9,550 nucleotides of DNA from Thermoplasmata archaeon (lineage in GTDB: Archaea; Thermoplasmatota; Thermoplasmata; Lutacidiplasmatales; UBA184). Both the position numbers and the translations under genes were made by a program. Under the pieces are notes generated by a model. It was not told where the DNA came from, did no database searches, and saw only the letters and a list, made by a program, of their open reading frames with translations. Shown one piece after another: positions 4,794-9,550 of this stretch (position 1 is its first letter; every line of letters starts with the position of its first letter). The stretch is from assembly GCA_030044105.1 (NCBI GenBank), contig JASHWL010000200.1:1-9550 (forward strand). Reading direction: 5' to 3'.

Positions 4794-7700
4794 ATGAGCG
4801 CAGCACCGGCGTTCCATGCGCGAAGGGTACGGAGAGCGCGGGGTGCCTCGATGGCGCTGGCGCCGGTCATCCTGGTCGTGGTGATCGTCCTGGTCGGCAC
4901 CGGCGGGTACGTGGCGCTCAGCGAGGCGAGCGCCGTGGGCTCGTCGACCGTCACCTCGTGCGCGCCGGCGGCGAGCCCGCAGTGCGTGGCCGCGGCGGCC
5001 GCGAACGATGTGAGCACGTTCGTCGCGTACTCTCCCGCCTTCGGTACGTCGGTCCTTTCGCTGCTCGAGGGCGAGACCCTTCCCGTGACGGTCTCGGTCC
5101 CCGAAGCGGCCTCGAGCTACTCCGTGAACTGGGGAGACGGGTCGAACTCGACGCAGGTCTCGCCGATCCTCACGCACGACTACGCGAGCCTCGGCAGCTA
5201 CATCATCTCGGCCGAGGCGGACGTCCGGGGCGCGTGGCACACGGGGACGCGGGCCCTGCAGCCGGTGACGATCACTCCGTCGCTCCAGTCGCAGTCGTCG
5301 GGCGAGTATCCGACCCTCGCCGCGACGCTCACCAACGGTTCGACGGCCCCGGTCCAGTACGGGTGGTTGAAAGGGGCCGGCAGCGTCACGGTCTCCGCGA
5401 CGTTCACGGCGCCCCCGGCCAATCCCGCCTTCGTGGTCGGGACGCCGAACTGGGAGTCCACGGGCGGTACCCAGTCGGGCGCCACGGCGACCACGGCGGG
5501 CGGGAGCGCCACGTACTCGTTCTCGGCGCCCGGCGACTACCAGATCACCTTCGTCGGCCCGGTCACGGACACGGCCCTCAGCCCGTCCTCCACGCTCTAC
5601 CAGAACTACACCTGGACCGTCTTCGTATCGCCCGCGAGCGAGGCGCCGGGGTGCGCGCAGTGCCGGACCTCCTCGAGCGCCGTGGCGACCTCGCCCCACC
5701 CCGGGACGATCGTCAACTACGAGGTCGCCCCGGGCGGCGCGACGAGCGTGGACCCCGCCGTCGACTACGAGAGCGTGGGGGCCGAGATCATCGACAACGT
5801 CTACGAGAGCCTGGTCACGTACAACGGGACCAGCACGGCGACGTACATTCCTCAGCTCGCGACCTGCGTGCCGGGCACCGCGCAGTGCGTGGCCCAGTAC
5901 GGGACGAACCTGACCACGTACAACGCCACCCTCGGCGGGATCGAGGACTGGACGTTCGTGGTGGACAAAGCCGCACGGTTCTACGACCCGTCCACGCACG
6001 CGAGCTGGCCGGTCTATCCGAGCGACGTGATGTTCACGGTCGCGCGCATGCTCTCGTACGCGGACCTCCCGGGCATCGAGACGACCGCGGGGTGGATCGA
6101 CGCGCAGGCGTTGCTGCCGGCCGGGAACGTGAGCTGGGACGTGAACGCGCTCACGCTGTCCGGCACGCACGCGCCGTTCAACAACACCCCCGCGAACATC
6201 CTCCGCTCGATGCTGGTGAACGACTCCGCCTACTGTCCCGCGGCCGCGATGACGTCGGAGAACGGCTGCATCACGTTCGTCGCGGACGGTCCGGGCGCGC
6301 AGAACGGGTTCACCGCGCCCCGCGTCTGGCCGAACTTCCTCCAGTTCATCGCCGACACCGCGATCGTCTCCTCGGGCTGGTACAACGCGCAGGGACTCGG
6401 TGCGGCGATCCCGGGGTGGCCGCAGAGCTCGGCCGCCGACGGGGACGGACCGACGATGCTGCCGGGCGACGTGAGCTCGACGTCCGCCCCCGGTTTCGGC
6501 GCGGGGTACCTCACCGGTTCCCTCGGGAGCGTGGGATGGGACACGATGCAGGACCAGATGGTCGTGGCCTACCCGAGCGTGAACACGGAGACGCGCTACC
6601 ACGCGGTCGGATCCGGGCCGTACTATCTCGTGGGGTACAACGACGCGGTGGGCTACTCGCTCGGGGCGAACCCCGCGTATGCGCAGCCGACCGGCTGCGC
6701 GGGCCAGCAATGGTGCCTCCCGGCCCCCGGCCAGTTCGCCGGGAGCGTGCAGATCTACTGGGACGACAGCGACACGCTCGGCATCCAGCAGTTCATCGCC
6801 GGACAGGCCGACCTCGCGACGATCCTGCCGACGGAGACCCCAACGATGCTCTCGCTGCTCCAGCAGGGGAAGATCGGCGCCCTGCCCGCGCCCACGTTGG
6901 ACATCTTCTTCTTCAACTACGCCTACACGTTCGATCCGAGCGCCGCCGCGCAGATCGACCCGTTCACCTTGAACGTGCCGGGCGACTTCTTCGCGAGCGA
7001 CTCGCTCCGGAACTTCCTCAACCTCGCCTACCCGTACACCACGGTCGAGGACACGATCAACACCGTCGACGGGATCTCGTACGGGTCCAACTACGGGGGC
7101 GCCATCCCGAACGGGATGGGGGACTACTACCCGGAGAACATCTCGTGGCCCGACGCGAACCCGGTGCCGGGATCGACCGCCGTCGGATCGGCGTCGTGGT
7201 GGTGGACGCAGATGAACCTCCCCGGCAGTCCGTACTACGACAGCTACGTCGCCACCCAGTGTTCGCCGTCGAGCCCGTGCGAGTTCCCGATCATCGGGGA
7301 GCTGGGCACGCCGAGCCTGGACGCGACGATCCAGCTCTGGATCCACGAGATCGCGCTCTTGTCGGGCGGGGCCCTCGAGCCGAACACGTTCGACCTGTCG
7401 TTCGCCGACCTGTACACGACGACGGTGTCGGCCACGCCCGGCTCCAACCCGCTCCCGATCTACACGCTCGGCTGGGCCCCCGACTATCCGGACCCGACGG
7501 ACTACGTGCCGACGATGTGGACCAACGGCTCGTACGGGCTGCCGGACGCCGCGTTCTACACGTTCAGCCAGTCGGCCTACAACAGCCCGACCTGCGGGAA
7601 CCTCGACGACCTGCCGTACTGGGCGGGCCAGGCGGAGATCGCGGACGACTGCCAGGGGGTCGCCTACATGACCATGGACCACTGGATCGGCATCGCCGGG

Positions 7701-7904
7701 AGCCTGCCGGCCGGGCCCAACCGCGTGCTGGTCTACAACATGGTCGAGCACATCGCGGCCGCGCTCTCGCTCACGCAGTACACGGACCAGGAGAACTCGG
7801 TCATCACCTACGCCCCGTGGATCAATCCGGCGTCGATCAATCTCAATCCCGTCTCCGGCGGACCGACGCTGTACTACTTCCTGCAGGGGAACGGCGTGGT
7901 CTGA
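4794..7904 (+). CDS. Membrane-anchored PKD-containing family 5 (OppA-like) solute-binding protein
   Basis: 1036 residues from ATG 4794. A basic stretch (R10, R11, R13, R14, R16) precedes one hydrophobic segment (about 21-42), so the protein is an N-terminally anchored or processed exported protein; no lipobox is visible. Residues about 85-160 form a PKD-like domain (VNWGDGS, then THDYASLGSYIISAEA). A second Ig-like region reaches about 290. The rest is a SBP_bac_5 domain, opening with DPAVDYESVGAEIIDNVYESL and showing the late GWAPDYPDP signature near residue 892. This family delivers oligopeptides or similar solutes to ABC importers. The binding domain spans about 730 residues, longer than the usual 500 or so, implying insertions. 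It has about eleven N-glycosylation sequons, 14 cysteines in seven close pairs, and only 13 Lys plus Arg outside the N-terminus. No permease gene is adjacent; the next gene converges. Confidence 0.9.
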   Translation: MSAAPAFHARRVRRARGASMALAPVILVVVIVLVGTGGYVALSEASAVGSSTVTSCAPAASPQCVAAAAANDVSTFVAYSPAFGTSVLSLLEGETLPVTVSVPEAASSYSVNWGDGSNSTQVSPILTHDYASLGSYIISAEADVRGAWHTGTRALQPVTITPSLQSQSSGEYPTLAATLTNGSTAPVQYGWLKGAGSVTVSATFTAPPANPAFVVGTPNWESTGGTQSGATATTAGGSATYSFSAPGDYQITFVGPVTDTALSPSSTLYQNYTWTVFVSPASEAPGCAQCRTSSSAVATSPHPGTIVNYEVAPGGATSVDPAVDYESVGAEIIDNVYESLVTYNGTSTATYIPQLATCVPGTAQCVAQYGTNLTTYNATLGGIEDWTFVVDKAARFYDPSTHASWPVYPSDVMFTVARMLSYADLPGIETTAGWIDAQALLPAGNVSWDVNALTLSGTHAPFNNTPANILRSMLVNDSAYCPAAAMTSENGCITFVADGPGAQNGFTAPRVWPNFLQFIADTAIVSSGWYNAQGLGAAIPGWPQSSAADGDGPTMLPGDVSSTSAPGFGAGYLTGSLGSVGWDTMQDQMVVAYPSVNTETRYHAVGSGPYYLVGYNDAVGYSLGANPAYAQPTGCAGQQWCLPAPGQFAGSVQIYWDDSDTLGIQQFIAGQADLATILPTETPTMLSLLQQGKIGALPAPTLDIFFFNYAYTFDPSAAAQIDPFTLNVPGDFFASDSLRNFLNLAYPYTTVEDTINTVDGISYGSNYGGAIPNGMGDYYPENISWPDANPVPGSTAVGSASWWWTQMNLPGSPYYDSYVATQCSPSSPCEFPIIGELGTPSLDATIQLWIHEIALLSGGALEPNTFDLSFADLYTTTVSATPGSNPLPIYTLGWAPDYPDPTDYVPTMWTNGSYGLPDAAFYTFSQSAYNSPTCGNLDDLPYWAGQAEIADDCQGVAYMTMDHWIGIAGSLPAGPNRVLVYNMVEHIAAALSLTQYTDQENSVITYAPWINPASINLNPVSGGPTLYYFLQGNGVV

Positions 7905-7952
7905 CGGGGCCCGCCCACCGGATCGGCGAGACGCGTTCGGCGCCGCTCGGAC

Positions 7953-8918
7953 CTAGAACAGGTCGAGCAGTTGACAGGCGAACCGGCGACCGCCCGATCG
8001 GAGCCACGGGTACAGCGCCCGTCGCCGCAGCCCGGGGACGAGAGGACACGCCATCATCACCGCGTAGGACGGCAGCGGACTTGAGTCGTCGGCCGATCCC
8101 GCCGGTGCGGCTTCCTCGAACCAGTCGCTCCCGTACGCGACCCATCGTCCGGTCGAACGTCGTTCGACCGCCGCCATCAGCGCCGCCCGGATCTCGGGCG
8201 ACGCGGCGATGACCTCCCCGGCCCGAATCCACGTGGAATGAGGCTCCATCGTGGCGTATCCCTCCACACGGCCTCGTCGCTGGGCGACGATCATGTGCCG
8301 GATCGCGGAGGTTCCCGACAGGAACCGGACTCGGAACGATCGGGGCGACCTCCGGGTGAAGCCCAGCGCCCCCGCGTTCGCCCGCCGGTGGACCTGGGCG
8401 AGCACCGGGGCGTCCGTGCCTCTCGCGCGACGCACGCGGATCCCGGGCGGCGGCCGCGCCCTCGGCCGGTCGATGTACCGGAGCGAGGCTCGGGGCGAGA
8501 AGATGTCCTGGTACCCGAGCTTGAGATACAGCTCGTGCGCGAGATTGGACCGGCCGGTGCAGAGGAGGGAGAGGCGTTGCCCGGCGCTCCGCTCGCGGCG
8601 GTGCACTTCCCGCAGGAGCGCGCCCGCGAGCCCGTGCCGCGTCGCGTCGGGCCGGGTCATGACCATCTCGATCCCCACCGCCCTCTCGGCGCCGTCCGGG
8701 GTCGTGAGAGGATAGTGCGACGCGATGACCGCGGAAAGCAGGGCGTCCCCCTCGCGGGCATACAGGCCGAGGTACGGGGCGAACGGGAATCCGAGCGCGC
8801 GCAGGCGCCGCAGCGTGGCCAGATCGTCGAGACCGCCCCAGGCGCTGAAGTGCAGCGCGGCCAGCGCGTCCCGGTGGTTCCGGTCGGCCTCGGCGAAGTC
8901 GATGATGTCGACGGTCAT
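7953..8918 (-). CDS. GNAT-type N-acetyltransferase, probably two GNAT-like domains
   Basis: 321 residues from the ATG at 8918; a GTG at 8939 in the same frame would add seven residues. The N-terminal half has GNAT features: a substrate strand VGIEMVMTRPD, the acetyl-CoA loop TRHGLAGALL (93-102, standing for the usual RxxGxG/A), and the late N-x-x-A-x-x-L-Y-x-x-L-G-Y motif (125-136). From about residue 160, IRVRRARGTDAPVLAQVHRRAN restarts like a second GNAT domain, with RGRVEGYATME as its core strand, but I see no second acetyl-CoA loop. Tandem GNAT proteins of this kind often keep only one active site. The protein is cytosolic, Arg-rich, with a single lysine. The acceptor substrate cannot be told. 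It lies 63 bp after the propeller gene on the same strand, with no Shine-Dalgarno sequence. Confidence 0.85.
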   Translation of the reverse strand: MTVDIIDFAEADRNHRDALAALHFSAWGGLDDLATLRRLRALGFPFAPYLGLYAREGDALLSAVIASHYPLTTPDGAERAVGIEMVMTRPDATRHGLAGALLREVHRRERSAGQRLSLLCTGRSNLAHELYLKLGYQDIFSPRASLRYIDRPRARPPPGIRVRRARGTDAPVLAQVHRRANAGALGFTRRSPRSFRVRFLSGTSAIRHMIVAQRRGRVEGYATMEPHSTWIRAGEVIAASPEIRAALMAAVERRSTGRWVAYGSDWFEEAAPAGSADDSSPLPSYAVMMACPLVPGLRRRALYPWLRSGGRRFACQLLDLF

Positions 8919-8925
8919 CCGGCGA

Positions 8926-8953
8926 GGCAAGCGCAGCACGGCAAATGCTTGCC
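8926..8953. repeat. Overlapping inverted repeats just upstream of the acetyltransferase start
   Basis: GGCAAGC (8926-8932) is perfectly complementary to GCTTGCC (8947-8953) across 14 nt. The right arm also belongs to a second dyad, GGCAA-N4-TTGCC (8940-8953). Two mutually exclusive pairings therefore sit 8 to 35 bp before the ATG at 8918, in the 63-bp gap after the propeller gene. They could be an operator, a leader structure or a transcript end for the upstream gene. The only AT-rich bases of the gap lie inside this element. Confidence 0.4.
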
Positions 8954-8981
8954 CGGGCCCCTCGTCCGGGGATCCCGCCCG

Positions 8982-9550
8982 TCAACCGGGGACGGCCCGA
9001 AAGTCGGAGACCAGGAGATCCCAGCCCAGCCCGTCCCCGGGATAGTACGCGAACGCCGCGAACGGGCCCTGCGCGATCAGCGGCCAGTAGGTCACCGGGT
9101 AGTTCGGTGCCGGACCCAAGGTCAGGGATTGGGTGTACGAGGAACTCCAGATCGTGGCCCCCGTCTCCCCGTCGACGACGGCGAGCGGGATCGTGAACGT
9201 GGCGGCGGGATAGTTGTCGTCCGAGTAGTCGGAATAGTCCGAGCTCCACTGCGAGGCGATCAACGCGTATCCGCCCGCGAGCGGCAGGGGGCAGTCGTCG
9301 ACCCCTTCGACCCCCGAGTCTCCGGTGCTGGCGACCTGATCCAGTCGGAGGCCCCGATTCCAGAGCGAGGTCCCGGTCGTCGAGAACGCCCAATAGTGCT
9401 CGCCCGCCGCGTCGGTCACCACCAGCGTCCCGTTGGCGGGCAGGGAGAGCTCCGCGCTGAGCGGGGCGACGAGACCCGTCAGATTCGCCACCGACGCGCT
9501 CGCGCCGGTGTCGATGTCGAACGACTGGAGGGCCGTCCCTCCCGTCCGGT
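8982..9550 (-). CDS. C-terminal part of a secreted PQQ-like beta-propeller protein (truncated by window edge)
   Basis: About 189 residues are visible, ending at the TGA at 8982-8984; the frame continues past the right edge, so the GTG at 9491 is internal. Blade-like segments recur: LQSFDIDTGA, then NGTLVVTDAAGEHYWAFSTTG with LWNRGL, then AVVDGETGATIWSSS. The D-x-x-T-G-x-x-x-W pattern is typical of PQQ/WD40-like propeller repeats, which are often extracellular and bind ligands or scaffold complexes. The visible part has no lysine, several aromatic residues, sequons such as NLT and NGT, and an acidic tract with repeated D-Y-S (SSDYSDYSDDNY). All of this fits an exported surface protein. There is no C-terminal membrane segment. 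Whether it is an enzyme or a scaffold cannot be judged without its N-terminus. Confidence 0.7.
   Translation of the reverse strand, partial: RTGGTALQSFDIDTGASASVANLTGLVAPLSAELSLPANGTLVVTDAAGEHYWAFSTTGTSLWNRGLRLDQVASTGDSGVEGVDDCPLPLAGGYALIASQWSSDYSDYSDDNYPAATFTIPLAVVDGETGATIWSSSYTQSLTLGPAPNYPVTYWPLIAQGPFAAFAYYPGDGLGWDLLVSDFRAVPG

Noticed and set aside
4734..7751. A 1005-codon open frame on the minus strand opposite the solute-binding protein
   Set aside because: It is extremely rich in Arg, Gly and Val with no domain motif, the usual antisense shadow of a high-GC gene whose true frame has PKD and SBP_5 signatures.
7905..7952. Possible terminator between the convergent solute-binding protein and acetyltransferase genes
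   Set aside because: The 48-bp gap is GC-rich but I found no convincing stem-loop and no T-tract on either strand.
4958..8212. An 1084-codon plus-strand open frame overlapping the solute-binding protein and the acetyltransferase
   Set aside because: Low-complexity Arg/Gly/Asp/His-rich sequence crossing two convincing genes; a frame shadow.
9193..9245. Short repetitive stretch in the propeller gene (repeated GTCCGAGTAGTCGGAATAGT-like units)
   Set aside because: It simply encodes the D-Y-S repeats of an acidic loop and is too short to call a separate repeat element.
7843..9393. A 516-codon minus-strand open frame across the acetyltransferase and propeller genes
   Set aside because: The other minus-strand frames give clear GNAT and propeller sequences; this one is Arg/Gly-rich without motifs.

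Overview
This is a high-GC window that looks archaeal. One strong TATA-type element (3605-3617) and several weaker AT-rich islands sit about 60 bp upstream of start codons in otherwise very GC-rich DNA. Shine-Dalgarno-like GGAGG/GAGGT motifs precede several genes. The largest gene encodes an N-terminally anchored, PKD-containing, sequon-rich family 5 solute-binding protein, an architecture I associate with Thermoplasmata-type archaea. That lineage is a guess from style, not a demonstrated placement. I see no rRNA, tRNA, CRISPR array, insertion sequence or attachment site.

Layout. 6-1433 (-) encodes a GltD/PreT-type NAD(P)H- and FAD-binding oxidoreductase with two four-cysteine [4Fe-4S] motifs. 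A 232-bp divergent region with a perfect 12-bp palindrome separates it from an enterochelin-esterase-like alpha/beta hydrolase (1666-2940, +). That gene converges on an AhpD/carboxymuconolactone-decarboxylase-like protein (3032-3550, -). A 186-bp divergent promoter region follows, then a two-gene operon: a cysteine-free ArsR-type regulator (3737-4072) overlapping an AHSA1/SRPBCC protein (4069-4581) by ATGA. After a 212-bp intergenic region with a 7-bp-arm inverted repeat and a promoter-like site comes the 1036-residue solute-binding protein (4794-7904, +). It converges on a GNAT-type acetyltransferase (7953-8918, -). The window ends inside a secreted PQQ/beta-propeller-like protein (8982 to the right edge, -).

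How the genes fit together. The clearest functional unit is the ArsR-SRPBCC operon, divergent from the AhpD-like gene, so the regulator may control both sides. The oxidoreductase, esterase and acetyltransferase look like independent single-gene units. The solute-binding protein has no permease or ATPase beside it. The two exported proteins (solute-binding protein and propeller) are poor in lysine and arginine and rich in Ser/Thr/Tyr/Asp, which suits a surface facing an acidic or otherwise harsh medium. I found no unmistakable new multi-gene system. The points most worth a second look are the orphan solute-binding protein (pilin-like N-terminus, seven short Cys pairs), the altered active site of the AhpD-like protein, and several inverted repeats at promoters.
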